From Sphingopyxis sp. H115 (GTDB lineage Bacteria; Pseudomonadota; Alphaproteobacteria; Sphingomonadales; Sphingomonadaceae): 64,000 bases of DNA. Both the position numbers and the translations under genes were made by a program. The stretch covers positions 28,562 through 92,561 of the forward strand of contig NZ_LNSA01000019.1 of assembly GCF_001468465.1 (NCBI RefSeq), written 5' to 3'. Numbering within the stretch: position 1 is the stretch's first letter; each line of letters begins with the position of its first letter. This document shows positions 44,492 through 54,765 of this stretch, piece by piece. The notes beneath the pieces were generated by a model. The model had not been told where the DNA came from. It ran no database searches and saw only the letters and a program-made list of their open reading frames with translations.

Positions 44492-46321
44492 TCAAGCCTT
44501 GTACAGCGCCGCGATCTTGTCCGCATAAACCTGTTTCAGGATATGGCGCCGGATCTTCATCGAGGGCGTCATCTGTTCATTCTCGATCGTAAAGGCTTCG
44601 TCGGCGAAGTCGAATTTGCGCACCTTTTCGATCACCGAAAGCTGGCCGTTGACGCGGTCGACCGCGGCGCGGATCGCGGCGCGGAATTTCTCATGCTCGC
44701 GGAGCAGCTTGAGCTCCTTGGGCAGCCCCTCGGCCTCGGCCCATTCGGCTGCCCATTCGGGATCGGGGACGAGGATGCCGACGAGATGCGGGCGCTTGTC
44801 GCCATAGACCATCGCCTGCAGGATTTCGGGCTGGAGGGTCAGCATGCCCTCGACGCGCTGCGGCGAGACATTGTCGCCCTTGTCGTTGACGATCAGATCT
44901 TTCTTGCGATCGGTGATGACGATCCGGCCCTTGTCGTCGATGTGCCCGATATCGCCGGTGTGGAGCCACGGCCCGGCTTCGGGATCGGCGGCATCGGGGA
45001 TCAGCACGCGCTCGGTCTCGGCCTTGTTGCGCCAATAGCCCTTCATGACGAGTTCGCCGCGGACGAGAATCTCGCCGTCGTCGGCAATCTTCACTTCGGT
45101 GTTCATCAGCGGCGGGCCGACGGTGTCCATCTTGATCCCCGCGCTCGGGCGGTTGCAGCTGATCACCGGCCCCGCCTCGGTCTGGCCATAGCCCTGGAGC
45201 AGCGTCAGCCCGATCGAGTGAAAAAAGACCCCGATTTCGGGGTTGAGCGGCGCGCCGCCCGACACCAGTGCCTTCATCCGGCCGCCGAAACGTTTCTGGA
45301 TCTTGGGCCGGAACAATTTGTCGAGGATCAGGTCGACGGGCCGGTCGAGTACGCCCATGCGGCGCTCATAATCCTTTTCGCCGACGCGCAGCGCCTGATT
45401 GAGCATCCAGTTCGCGAGCTTGCCCTGTTTTTCGACCGATTTGATCATGCGCGCGCGGATCACCTCGAACAGGCGCGGCACAACGACCATGATCGTCGGC
45501 CGCGTCTCCTCGATGTTCGAGACGAGCTTTTCGAGCCCCTCGCTGTAAAAGATTTGGGCGCCGACCATGATCGGCAGGAACTGGCCGCCCGAATGTTCAT
45601 AGGCGTGGCTCAAAGGCAGGAACGACAGGAACACCTCTTCGTCGCCGATCCCGAAATCGTTGACGAGCACTTCGGCGGCGCCCGCCGCATTGTGCAGGAT
45701 CGCGCCGTGATGCTGCATCACGCCGCGCGGCGCGCCGCCGGTACCGCTGGTATAGATGAGGCAGGCGGTGTCCTCGCGCTTGACGCCGAGCCCGCGCGCC
45801 TTGGTTTCCTCGACATAAGCCTCGCCGCCTTCGACGAGCGGCGCCCAGTCGTGCACCGACACTTCGCCCTGCTGGCCGACGCGTAGGCTTTCCATCGTGA
45901 TAACGATATGCGCCTCGGAGCGCATGACCGCGGGCATCAACGTGCGCGCCAGCTTTGCGGTCGACACGATCACCGCCTTCGCACCGCTATTGTCGAGGAT
46001 ATGCTGATGGTCGCGTTCGGTGTTGGTCGTATAGGTCGGAACGGTGATGCAACCCGCGGCCATGATGCCGAGGTCGGCAATGCACCATTCGGGCCGGTTC
46101 TCGCTGACCAGCACCACCCGGTCGCCTTCCTTGAGGCCGAGGTCGCGCAGATTATGCGCGAGCGCCGCGACCTGGTTCGCGACCTGCCGCCAACTCAGCG
46201 GCTGCCAGGCGCGGTCGGCCTTGCGCCACAGGAAGGGATCTTCGCCGCCCCGTCCCGCGCGGTCGAAAAACATCGCGACCAGACTTGGGAACTGGTCGAG
46301 ATGGGGGTTTTCAAGCTTCAT
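44492..46321 (-). CDS. long-chain fatty-acid--CoA ligase (AMP-dependent)
   Basis: A 609-residue adenylate-forming enzyme of the FadD15/long-chain type. It has the AMP-binding P-loop YTSGTGGAPRG (about 190-200), G-Y-G-Q-T-E-A-G, the T-G-D-I-G motif and a C-terminal Lys-containing subdomain. It activates free fatty acids to acyl-CoA with ATP for beta-oxidation or lipid synthesis; acyl preference cannot be read. Monocistronic and followed by the palindromic region. Confidence 0.93.
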   Translation of the reverse strand: MKLENPHLDQFPSLVAMFFDRAGRGGEDPFLWRKADRAWQPLSWRQVANQVAALAHNLRDLGLKEGDRVVLVSENRPEWCIADLGIMAAGCITVPTYTTNTERDHQHILDNSGAKAVIVSTAKLARTLMPAVMRSEAHIVITMESLRVGQQGEVSVHDWAPLVEGGEAYVEETKARGLGVKREDTACLIYTSGTGGAPRGVMQHHGAILHNAAGAAEVLVNDFGIGDEEVFLSFLPLSHAYEHSGGQFLPIMVGAQIFYSEGLEKLVSNIEETRPTIMVVVPRLFEVIRARMIKSVEKQGKLANWMLNQALRVGEKDYERRMGVLDRPVDLILDKLFRPKIQKRFGGRMKALVSGGAPLNPEIGVFFHSIGLTLLQGYGQTEAGPVISCNRPSAGIKMDTVGPPLMNTEVKIADDGEILVRGELVMKGYWRNKAETERVLIPDAADPEAGPWLHTGDIGHIDDKGRIVITDRKKDLIVNDKGDNVSPQRVEGMLTLQPEILQAMVYGDKRPHLVGILVPDPEWAAEWAEAEGLPKELKLLREHEKFRAAIRAAVDRVNGQLSVIEKVRKFDFADEAFTIENEQMTPSMKIRRHILKQVYADKIAALYKA

Positions 46322-46386
46322 TCTGCCTCTCTCCAGGGAGTGTTCATTGTCTTTTTCGTCATTGTTATCGCTTTAGGGTCGGGACC

Positions 46387-48078
46387 CTAGCCCTGCGGCG
46401 GAGTGCCATCCACGGCCGACGTGCCGGGACCCCGCGGGTCGGCTGCTCCGCGCCAGCCGTCGCCGACGCGCTCGATCGCGTTGAGTTTCGACCCGAGATC
46501 GGTCGGCGTGATGCTGTAGCCAAAGGGTTTCATCTTCGCGGCAATCGCCTTGCCCGCATCATTATCCTCGATGATCACGCCCTCACGGCCGAAAAACAGG
46601 TTCGGAAGCTCCATCGCCGATTGCGCATCGAGTCCCCAGTCGAGCACGCCGACCAGCACCTTGGTCACATGCATGATGATGCGCTTGCCGCCCGCCGAGC
46701 CGACCGCGAGCACGACCTTGCCGTCGGGACCGTAAACGATCGTGGGCGACATAGAGGACAGCGGCCGCTTGCCCGCCTGAACCCGGTTCGCGGTCGGGAC
46801 GCCGCCCATCGTGGGTGCATGGTCGAAATCGGTCAGTTCATTGTTCAGGAAATAGCCATTCGCGATCAAATGGCTGCCGAAAATGCTTTCGACGGTCGAG
46901 GTCATCGAGACGACGTTGCCCGTCCGGTCGGCGACGACGAAATGGGTGGTTCCCTGTTCGGGCACCGGCGCCGCAGCCGCGCGCGGCTTGGCGCCCGGCG
47001 GGGTGCCGGGTTCGTAGCGGCCCGCGGCGCGATAGGGCGAGATGAGCTGGCGGCGCTGGCCGAGATAGTTTTTGTCGAGCAGCCCCTGCACCGGAACGTC
47101 GACGAAGTCGGCGTCGCCGAGATAGGCGGCGCGGTCGGCGTAGCTGAGCTGCATCGCTTCGGCGAGCAGGTGCCAGCTCATCGGATTGTCCTTGCCCATC
47201 GCTTTCATGTCCCACCCCTCGATCATGCCGAGGATACCGAAAACGGTGGTCGCGCCCGACGAGGGCGGCCCCATGCCGCAGACCTTGTAGATACGATAGG
47301 TCGTGCAGACCGCCGGACGCTCCTTCGCCTGGTAGGCGGCGAGGTCCTTTGCCGTCAGCACCGCCGCGTTGCGCGGCGCCTTCGCGACCGCATCGCCGAT
47401 CGCGCGGGCGTTGGCGCCGCTATAGAAGGCATCGGGACCGCGCGCCGCGACGTCGCGGAGCAGCGCGGCATAGGCGGGATTCTTGAGGCGCGTGCCGACC
47501 GGCGCGGGCTTTCCGTCGATATAATAGATCGCGCGCGCGGCGGGAAAATCCTTCCACATCGGTTCGAACCGGCTGAGCCAGCCGTAGAGCGCCGGCGTGA
47601 CTTCAAACCCCTCCTCGGCCAGCTTGATCGCGGGCTGGAACAGCGCCTTCCATTCGAGCTTGCCCCATTTTTTATGCGCCATTTCCATGAGGCGCATATT
47701 GCCCGGAACTCCGACCGAAAGGCCGCCGGGAATGATTTCCATATAAGGGCGCGGTTTGCCGTCGGCGCCAAGGAAACGCTCGGGCGTCGCGGCCGCCGGT
47801 GCCGTCTCGCGGCCATCGATCGTCGAAATGCTGCCGTCGGCGGCCTTGTGATAGACCATGAAACCGCCGCCGCCGATCCCGCTCGATTGCGGTTCGACCA
47901 GCGTCAGCACCGCGACCATCGCCACGGCGGCGTCGGCTGCAGTCCCGCCCTGATGCAAAATCTCGCGCCCCGCCTCGGTCGCGCGCGAATCCGCCGAAGA
48001 GGTCACGCCCTGCGCGAAAGCGGGCAGCGGCAGGGTCAGGGCGAGGCAGGCGGCGAGCGCAAGGAGTCTTTTCAACAT
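46387..48078 (-). CDS. gamma-glutamyltransferase
   Basis: A 563-residue periplasmic N-terminal-nucleophile hydrolase with a signal peptide (LPLPAFAQ). The precursor self-cleaves before the Thr of Q-G-T-T-H-F (about 375) to give large and small subunits. N-x-E/L-x-D and the S-S-M-S-P segment of the small subunit are present. It transfers gamma-glutamyl from glutathione. The ATG at 48078 is chosen for the signal peptide. Confidence 0.93.
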   Translation of the reverse strand: MLKRLLALAACLALTLPLPAFAQGVTSSADSRATEAGREILHQGGTAADAAVAMVAVLTLVEPQSSGIGGGGFMVYHKAADGSISTIDGRETAPAAATPERFLGADGKPRPYMEIIPGGLSVGVPGNMRLMEMAHKKWGKLEWKALFQPAIKLAEEGFEVTPALYGWLSRFEPMWKDFPAARAIYYIDGKPAPVGTRLKNPAYAALLRDVAARGPDAFYSGANARAIGDAVAKAPRNAAVLTAKDLAAYQAKERPAVCTTYRIYKVCGMGPPSSGATTVFGILGMIEGWDMKAMGKDNPMSWHLLAEAMQLSYADRAAYLGDADFVDVPVQGLLDKNYLGQRRQLISPYRAAGRYEPGTPPGAKPRAAAAPVPEQGTTHFVVADRTGNVVSMTSTVESIFGSHLIANGYFLNNELTDFDHAPTMGGVPTANRVQAGKRPLSSMSPTIVYGPDGKVVLAVGSAGGKRIIMHVTKVLVGVLDWGLDAQSAMELPNLFFGREGVIIEDNDAGKAIAAKMKPFGYSITPTDLGSKLNAIERVGDGWRGAADPRGPGTSAVDGTPPQG

Positions 48079-48118
48079 GCGCCGACTTTGGCCCGCGCCT
48101 CGGGCCAGCGCAACCCCG

Positions 48119-49189
48119 TCAGTGCGCCGCCCCCACCGCGTCGGCGACGCGCGTGAAGCCGTCGCGCACGGCAAGATCCTCGAGCCCGCGCGCGATCCGC
48201 GCCGCGAGCCCGGGCCCGGCATAGACCATCGCCGAATAGAGCTGGATCAGGCTGGCGCCCGCGCGAATCCGCTCCCACGCCTGTTCGGCCGATGCAATGC
48301 CGCCGGCGGCGATCAGCGGCAATTTCCCGCCGCTCGCGCCATGGAAATCGCGGACCCGCTGGAGTGCGAGCCCGGCGAGCGGCGCGCCCGACAGGCCGCC
48401 GGCTTCGTCGGCGTGGCGCGACGCCAGCGCCGGTCGCACGATCGTCGTGTTCGACACGATCACCGCTGCGAGCCCCTTGCCCATCGCCACCGCGACGATA
48501 TCGTCGATGTCGGCGGGCTCGAGGTCGGGTGCGACCTTCAGGAACACGGGTTTGGCGGCGCCCGCCGGCTGCGCCGCGGCGACGCCATCGAGCAGCGCCT
48601 CGAGCGCGCCCTTGTCCTGCAGCGCGCGCAACCCCGGGGTGTTGGGCGAACTGATATTGACCGTCAGATAATCGGCGAGCGGCGCCATCGTCGCAGTGCC
48701 CTTCGCATAATCGGCGATGCGGTCGGCGCTATCCTTGTTGGCGCCGATGTTGATGCCCAGCGGCACCGCGATGCCGCACGTGCGCAGCCGCGCGATGCGT
48801 TCGGCCGCCGCCGCCTGCCCGCCGTTGTTGAACCCCATGCGGTTGATCACCGCGCCATCCTCGACCAGCCGGAACAGGCGGGGGCGCGGGTTGCCTTCCT
48901 GCGGCAGCGGCGTCAGCGTGCCGACCTCGACGAAGCCGAAACCGAAGCGCGGCATGACCGCGGCGACGCGCGCATCCTTGTCGAAGCCGGGCGCGAGCCC
49001 GACCGGGTTCGGAAAACTGATGCCGGCGAGTTCGGTCGCAAGGATCGGGCTGGTCAGCGCATGGCGCGCGCGCGGCAGCGGTTCGAGCGCGCTCAGCGTC
49101 AGATTATGCGCCGCCTCGCCATCGGTGGCGTGGACGATCGGGCGGACGAGCGCATAGGCGGCGTCGGTCAGGGAAGCGAAGAGCGACAT
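48119..49189 (-). CDS. pyrD: quinone-dependent dihydroorotate dehydrogenase (class 2)
   Basis: A 356-residue membrane-associated FMN enzyme of pyrimidine synthesis that passes electrons to quinone. Class 2 features are the N-terminal helical extension, N-P-V-G-L-A-P-G-F-D-K, N-R-M-G-F-N-N and N-I-S-S-P-N-T-P-G-L with the catalytic Ser. The start is ATG 49189 (MSLFASLTDAAY); an ATG four codons upstream is an alternative. It starts 40 bases ahead of the gamma-glutamyltransferase gene on the same strand. Confidence 0.95.
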   Translation of the reverse strand: MSLFASLTDAAYALVRPIVHATDGEAAHNLTLSALEPLPRARHALTSPILATELAGISFPNPVGLAPGFDKDARVAAVMPRFGFGFVEVGTLTPLPQEGNPRPRLFRLVEDGAVINRMGFNNGGQAAAAERIARLRTCGIAVPLGINIGANKDSADRIADYAKGTATMAPLADYLTVNISSPNTPGLRALQDKGALEALLDGVAAAQPAGAAKPVFLKVAPDLEPADIDDIVAVAMGKGLAAVIVSNTTIVRPALASRHADEAGGLSGAPLAGLALQRVRDFHGASGGKLPLIAAGGIASAEQAWERIRAGASLIQLYSAMVYAGPGLAARIARGLEDLAVRDGFTRVADAVGAAH

Positions 49190-49272
49190 GCCCCACGCCA
49201 TTGCGCGCGCCGAAGCGCTATGGCAAGCCCCGGCCGGTCAGCAAGAGCCATCGGAAAATCCGGGAGAAAATC

Positions 49273-51093
49273 GTGTCGCACCTTCGCATCCTCGCCCGCC
49301 TGTCCACCGCGCTCGTCCTTCTCGCCGCCGCCGGCTGCGTGCCAGCCGCCGTGCAGGACGCGCCCGCGACCGTGGCTGCAGCGCCGGCTCCCGAGGCCGC
49401 GCCCGCGGGGGCGAACCTGGCGCAATTCTTCGACAATTACGACGCCGCGCAATTATCGCTGTCGCCCGAAACCAAGGCACGGCGCGGGATTCGCGACGGC
49501 GATTACGGGAAATGGAGCGATGTGTCGGACGAAACCGAAGTCGCGAGCCACAAGCTGCAGCAGGCGACGGCCGCGGCGATGCGCGGAAGTTATGACCCGG
49601 CGGAGCTGACCGCCGACGAAGCGCTGTCGTTCGAACTGTTCAACACGCAGGCGGCGCGCGCCGACCGTTTGTTCCCCTTCCGCAAACATGGCTATATCTT
49701 CGACCAGATGAACGGCGCGCAGAGCCAGATGCCCGCCTTTCTCATCAACATTCACCGCGTCGCCGACACCGTCGAAGCGGAGGCCTATATCGCGCGTATC
49801 CGCGGCATCGGCCCGGTGCTCGATGCGCTGTCGGCGCAGTCGGCGGAGCGCGCGGCCAATGGCATCCAGCCGCCCAAATGGGTCTATCCCTATGTCATTT
49901 CCGACATCGGCAATTTGCAGGGCCCAGACAATGCGGTGATCGAGGATATCAGCGCGAAAGTCGGCAAGCTCGCCATCGATCCGGCCGAAAAGGCGCGGCT
50001 GATCGCCTCGGCCAAGGCCGCCTGGGCCGAAAGCGCGGGCCCTGCCTATGGCCGCTTGCTTGCCGAAATGCAGCGCCAGCAGGCGAGCGCCCCGACCGAG
50101 GACGGCATCTGGCGCCTGCCCGGCGGCAAGGCCTATTATGAAGCGTTGCTCGCCAATTACACCACGACCGACATGACCGCGACCGAGATCCACGACCTCG
50201 GCCTCGCCGAAGTCGCGCGCATCCACGGCGAGATGAAGGCGATCATGGCGAAGGTCGGCTTCAAGGGCACGCTCCAGCAATTTTTCGAGCATCTGCGCAC
50301 GAGTCCGCAATATTATTACACTACCCGCGAAGCCTATCTGGCCGAAGTCGACGCCAAGGTTAAGGCGATGGAGGCGCGGCTGCCCGCCTTTTTCAACACG
50401 CTGCCCAAGGCGCATCTGCAAGTGAAGGCGGTCGAGGCGTTTCGCGAGAAATCGGCCGGCAAGGCCTTTTATTCGTCGCCCTCGCCCGACGGCTCGCGCC
50501 CCGGCATCTATTATGTCAACCTGTACGACCTTCGCGATATGTCGAAGACCGAACTCGAGGCGCTCGCCTATCATGAGGGCGTGCCGGGCCACCACCTTCA
50601 GCGCGCGGTGCAGACCGAGCTGACCGGTCTGCCGCCCTTCCGCCGCTTCGGCGGCTTCACCGCCTATACCGAGGGCTGGGGCCTCTATACCGAGGAACTC
50701 GGCAAGGACATGGGCTTCTATACCGATCCCTACAGCGATTTCGGGCGCCTCGGCATGGAGCTGTGGCGCGCGTGCCGGCTCGTCGTCGACACCGGCATCC
50801 ACGACAAACGGTGGAGCCGCGAACAGGCCATCCGGTATCTGAAGGACAATACGCCGAACCCCGACGGCGATATCGAAAAGGCGATCGAACGCTATATCGT
50901 CTATCCCGGACAGGCGACCGCTTACCTCATCGGCAAGCTCAAGATCATGGAGCTGCGCGGCCGCGCGCAGGCGGCGCTCGGCGACAAATTCGATTTCCGC
51001 AGCTTCCACGATGTCGTGCTCGAGACGGGGCCGGTCCCGCTCGACATTTTGGAACGGCGCGTCGACAACTGGATCGCCGCGCAAAAGGGTTAA
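49273..51093 (+). CDS. DUF885 family lipoprotein (putative metallopeptidase)
   Basis: A 606-residue envelope protein with lipobox LAAAGC. The DUF885 domain contains Y-H-E-G-V-P-G-H-H (about 433-441), the family's HExxPGHH motif likely binding zinc, and a later E-G-W-G-L-Y-T-E. Such proteins are regarded as secreted metallopeptidases. The GTG at 49273 has GGGAG upstream. Divergent from pyrD. Confidence 0.88.
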   Translation: MSHLRILARLSTALVLLAAAGCVPAAVQDAPATVAAAPAPEAAPAGANLAQFFDNYDAAQLSLSPETKARRGIRDGDYGKWSDVSDETEVASHKLQQATAAAMRGSYDPAELTADEALSFELFNTQAARADRLFPFRKHGYIFDQMNGAQSQMPAFLINIHRVADTVEAEAYIARIRGIGPVLDALSAQSAERAANGIQPPKWVYPYVISDIGNLQGPDNAVIEDISAKVGKLAIDPAEKARLIASAKAAWAESAGPAYGRLLAEMQRQQASAPTEDGIWRLPGGKAYYEALLANYTTTDMTATEIHDLGLAEVARIHGEMKAIMAKVGFKGTLQQFFEHLRTSPQYYYTTREAYLAEVDAKVKAMEARLPAFFNTLPKAHLQVKAVEAFREKSAGKAFYSSPSPDGSRPGIYYVNLYDLRDMSKTELEALAYHEGVPGHHLQRAVQTELTGLPPFRRFGGFTAYTEGWGLYTEELGKDMGFYTDPYSDFGRLGMELWRACRLVVDTGIHDKRWSREQAIRYLKDNTPNPDGDIEKAIERYIVYPGQATAYLIGKLKIMELRGRAQAALGDKFDFRSFHDVVLETGPVPLDILERRVDNWIAAQKG

Positions 51094-51188
51094 GGAAATT
51101 GACGATTGGCGCTTGACGCGCGCGTCCGAAAAGCAAATGGTTTCGCGACAAGAAGGCAGCCGGGGAAAGGCTGTCGGGGTCTGGGTCC

Positions 51189-52076
51189 ATGTCGCAAGCA
51201 ACCTCTTCGTCGCCGGGCGGGGACGGCGTTATGCCGTTCGAGCTTCATTATTTTCCGCCCGATCCCGACCTGGCGGAAATGGTGTCGAGCTTTTACTTCG
51301 CGCGCGTCAACATGCCGCGATTCGACGAATATGAGCGCGCGGACCGCCCCCAATTCCGTTTCGTGACCGCTGCCGACGGCGAATATATCTTTGCAGACGG
51401 CCACAGCTCGACCGTGTGCCGGTCCAATATCGTCGGGCCGACCAGCGGCCGCGTGCGCGCGATCAGCAACTGCCCCACGCAGATGTTCGGTTTCGGCATG
51501 CTGCCCGCCGGCTGGGCGGCGCTGATGGGCGACGATGCCGACAAGCTCACCGACCGCGCGATGGACGCTGCCGACCTGTTCGGCCCGTGGATCGAGGAAG
51601 TCGCCGCCGCGCTGGAAAATGCCGCCAGCGTTGAGGAAAAGCTCGTCATCGGCAATAATTTCGCGCGCGAAGTGCTCAAGCGCAACGAGCCCGCCCCGAT
51701 GTGGTTCATCCGCACCGTCGACGGCTGGCTGACGGCATCGCCCTCGCCGCAGGTGCCCGAACTGGTCGAGGCGACGGGCATGTCGATCCGCTCGGTCGAA
51801 CGGATGACGAAACATTATTACGGCCTGTCACCGCGGATGCTCGCGCGCAAATATCGCGCCGTCCGCGCCGCCTCGGCCTTGGCGCGCGGCGAAGGGCTCG
51901 ACGCGGCGCAGCTCGGCGATGCCTTTTACGACCAGTCGCACCTGATCCGCGAGATCAAGCGCTTTGCCGGCGCCACCCCCGGCCAGCTCGGCAAGCCGAC
52001 GACCTATACCGAGGCAACGACCAAGGGCCGCAAACAGCTCGCCGGCAAGGTCAGCCCGCTCGTCTCCGAAACCTGA
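51189..52076 (+). CDS. AraC family transcriptional regulator
   Basis: A 295-residue regulator. An N-terminal sensing region (about 15-150) has no clear cupin motif, and the C-terminal double HTH (about 185-270; VERMTKHYYGLSPRMLARKYR, F-Y-D-Q-S-H-L-I-R-E-I-K-R-F-A-G-A-T-P) is characteristic. The start may also be the internal ATG of MPFELHYFPP. Target genes are unknown; the upstream DUF885 gene is on the same strand, 95 bases away. Confidence 0.88.
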   Translation: MSQATSSSPGGDGVMPFELHYFPPDPDLAEMVSSFYFARVNMPRFDEYERADRPQFRFVTAADGEYIFADGHSSTVCRSNIVGPTSGRVRAISNCPTQMFGFGMLPAGWAALMGDDADKLTDRAMDAADLFGPWIEEVAAALENAASVEEKLVIGNNFAREVLKRNEPAPMWFIRTVDGWLTASPSPQVPELVEATGMSIRSVERMTKHYYGLSPRMLARKYRAVRAASALARGEGLDAAQLGDAFYDQSHLIREIKRFAGATPGQLGKPTTYTEATTKGRKQLAGKVSPLVSET

Positions 52077-52128
52077 GACGCCGCGTTAACCTTCGAAAAT
52101 TTCCTGTCCCGTCGATTTGGCGTTTCCA

Positions 52129-52255
52129 TACAATCGCGAATCGGTGCAGCGGCATAATTCACCCCTGCGACCCAGAAGAGCTCATCCTCTGACGAGGACT
52201 TGAGACCTTCATCTTGGCACTCATTTGGCCCCGGCCGGATGGGTGCCATTTTTTT
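52129..52255 (+). ncRNA. candidate small RNA with own promoter and terminator
   Basis: A TACAAT -10-like hexamer at 52129-52134 is followed by about 115 bases with no open frame of note. The span includes a TCCTC/GAGGA hairpin near 52184 and ends in a strong rho-independent terminator: TGGCACTCAT pairing with ATGGGTGCCA (52215-52224 with 52239-52248), then seven T. No convincing -35 box. It could instead be the long 3' end of the AraC mRNA. Confidence 0.4.
52215..52255 (+). terminator. rho-independent terminator
   Basis: A 10-bp stem with one G-T pair, a GC-rich loop TTGGCCCCGGCCGG and seven T residues. It lies 138 bases after the AraC gene stop and also just ahead of the convergent immunity-type gene. 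Confidence 0.9.
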
Positions 52256-52292
52256 GGTCTATCGAGCGGCGGCATGGGCGCGGGAGCGGCCG

Positions 52293-52646
52293 TCAGCCGT
52301 TGTAGTCCGCAAATTCCCATCGCGCCCATTCGCCGATTTTGATCGCTATTTCCTGCCATTTTGCACCGGTGGCGTGCCGAAGGCGCTTGCGCACATATTG
52401 CTCCACAGCGTCGGGATCGAATTTGCGCATGAATAGCCTCTGGCCGCCGGGCAACACCAAGTGTCGATCGAGTTCGGAATCGAGCCAGCTCGGCGAGCAA
52501 ACTTCAAAATCTAACAGATCGGCTCCGATGCTGCCCATCGAACCAATTTCAGCGCGGACGGCGATACAGAAGACGTCTCCGGCAGGCCGGATATCAGTCA
52601 GGAATTCGCCATCTTGTGTCGCAAGGGATCTCAGTTCTGCTTCCAT
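52293..52646 (-). CDS. Imm8-type immunity protein (orphan)
   Basis: A 117-residue protein. The F-E-V-C-S-P-S-W-L segment and the C-terminal W-x-E-I-A-x-K-I-G-E-W-A-R-W-E-F-A-D-Y match the Imm8 immunity family, which neutralises toxins of polymorphic or contact-dependent systems. No toxin gene, secretion module or HNH/RHS fragment lies beside it: upstream on its strand is the suf promoter, downstream the terminator and AraC gene. Lower GC than the neighbours suggests acquisition. Stand-alone immunity genes may protect against toxins from other strains. Confidence 0.78.
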   Translation of the reverse strand: MEAELRSLATQDGEFLTDIRPAGDVFCIAVRAEIGSMGSIGADLLDFEVCSPSWLDSELDRHLVLPGGQRLFMRKFDPDAVEQYVRKRLRHATGAKWQEIAIKIGEWARWEFADYNG

Positions 52647-52763
52647 TCTCCCAGATTAGGTTCGAGGTCCAATGTCCGCAACCGGTCGAAACCCGTCACC
52701 CCACCCTCATCTTTACCCCGCCCAACCACGGCTTGCTTGCGCCGCGGCGCTCGCGCGCCTATG

Positions 52764-52788
52764 TAAGTGGAGTAATTCACTCCAGTTA
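52764..52788. promoter_or_regulatory. candidate SufR/IscR-type operator of the suf operon
   Basis: A 25-base dyad TAAGTGGAGTAATTCACTCCAGTTA whose halves TAAxTGGAGT and ACTCCAxTTA are complementary. It lies 31 bases upstream of the Rrf2 regulator gene that opens the suf operon, where a repressor would block the promoter. Confidence 0.65.
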
Positions 52789-52819
52789 AGAATCGTTCGC
52801 AACTGCGACGGAAAAGATC

Positions 52820-53277
52820 ATGCGCTTGTCCAACCTTGCCGATTATGCCGTGGTGCTGATGAGCGCCGCCGCGCGCCAATGTGGGTCGGTGCCGCTGCAC
52901 GCCGCGATGCTGGCCGAACAGACGGGGATTCCGGGACCGACCGCGCAGAAGCTGGTGAGCCAGCTCGCGCGCGCTGGCCTGCTCGTCGCGTCGCGCGGCA
53001 GCGGCGGCGGGGTGCGGCTCGCGCGGCCTGCGGCGGCGATCAGCGTCGCCGACATCATCGAGGCTGTCGAAGGACCGATCGCGCTGACCAGCTGCGTCGC
53101 CGAAGGGCGCCACGATTGCTCGCTCGAGGGCAGCTGCAAGGTGCAGCCGCATTGGGGCGTCGTGAACGGCGCGGTGCGCGGTGCATTGCAAGAGATTAGT
53201 TTGGCGTCCTTGAGCGGCGCGCCCAAACACCCCTCCCCTCCGCCGATCCCGGCATTGGCCGGCGACGAGATCAGAAT

Positions 53278-53281
<4 letters not shown>
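52820..53281 (+). CDS. sufR: Rrf2 family Fe-S responsive regulator of the suf operon
   Basis: A 153-residue Rrf2 protein: winged HTH (about 1-70) and three cysteines at 92, 100 and 106 (C-x7-C-x5-C), the IscR/SufR arrangement for binding an iron-sulfur cluster. It probably represses the suf operon when clusters are plentiful, through the dyad just upstream. The ORF overlaps sufB by 4 bases (ATGA). Confidence 0.92.

Positions 53282-54761
<1,480 letters not shown>

Positions 54762-54765
<4 letters not shown>

Noticed and set aside
46285..48156. 623-codon frame on the plus strand
   Set aside because: Antisense shadow of the gamma-glutamyltransferase gene, which has full catalytic motifs and a signal peptide.
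49453..51201. 582-codon frame on the minus strand
   Set aside because: Antisense shadow of the DUF885 gene.
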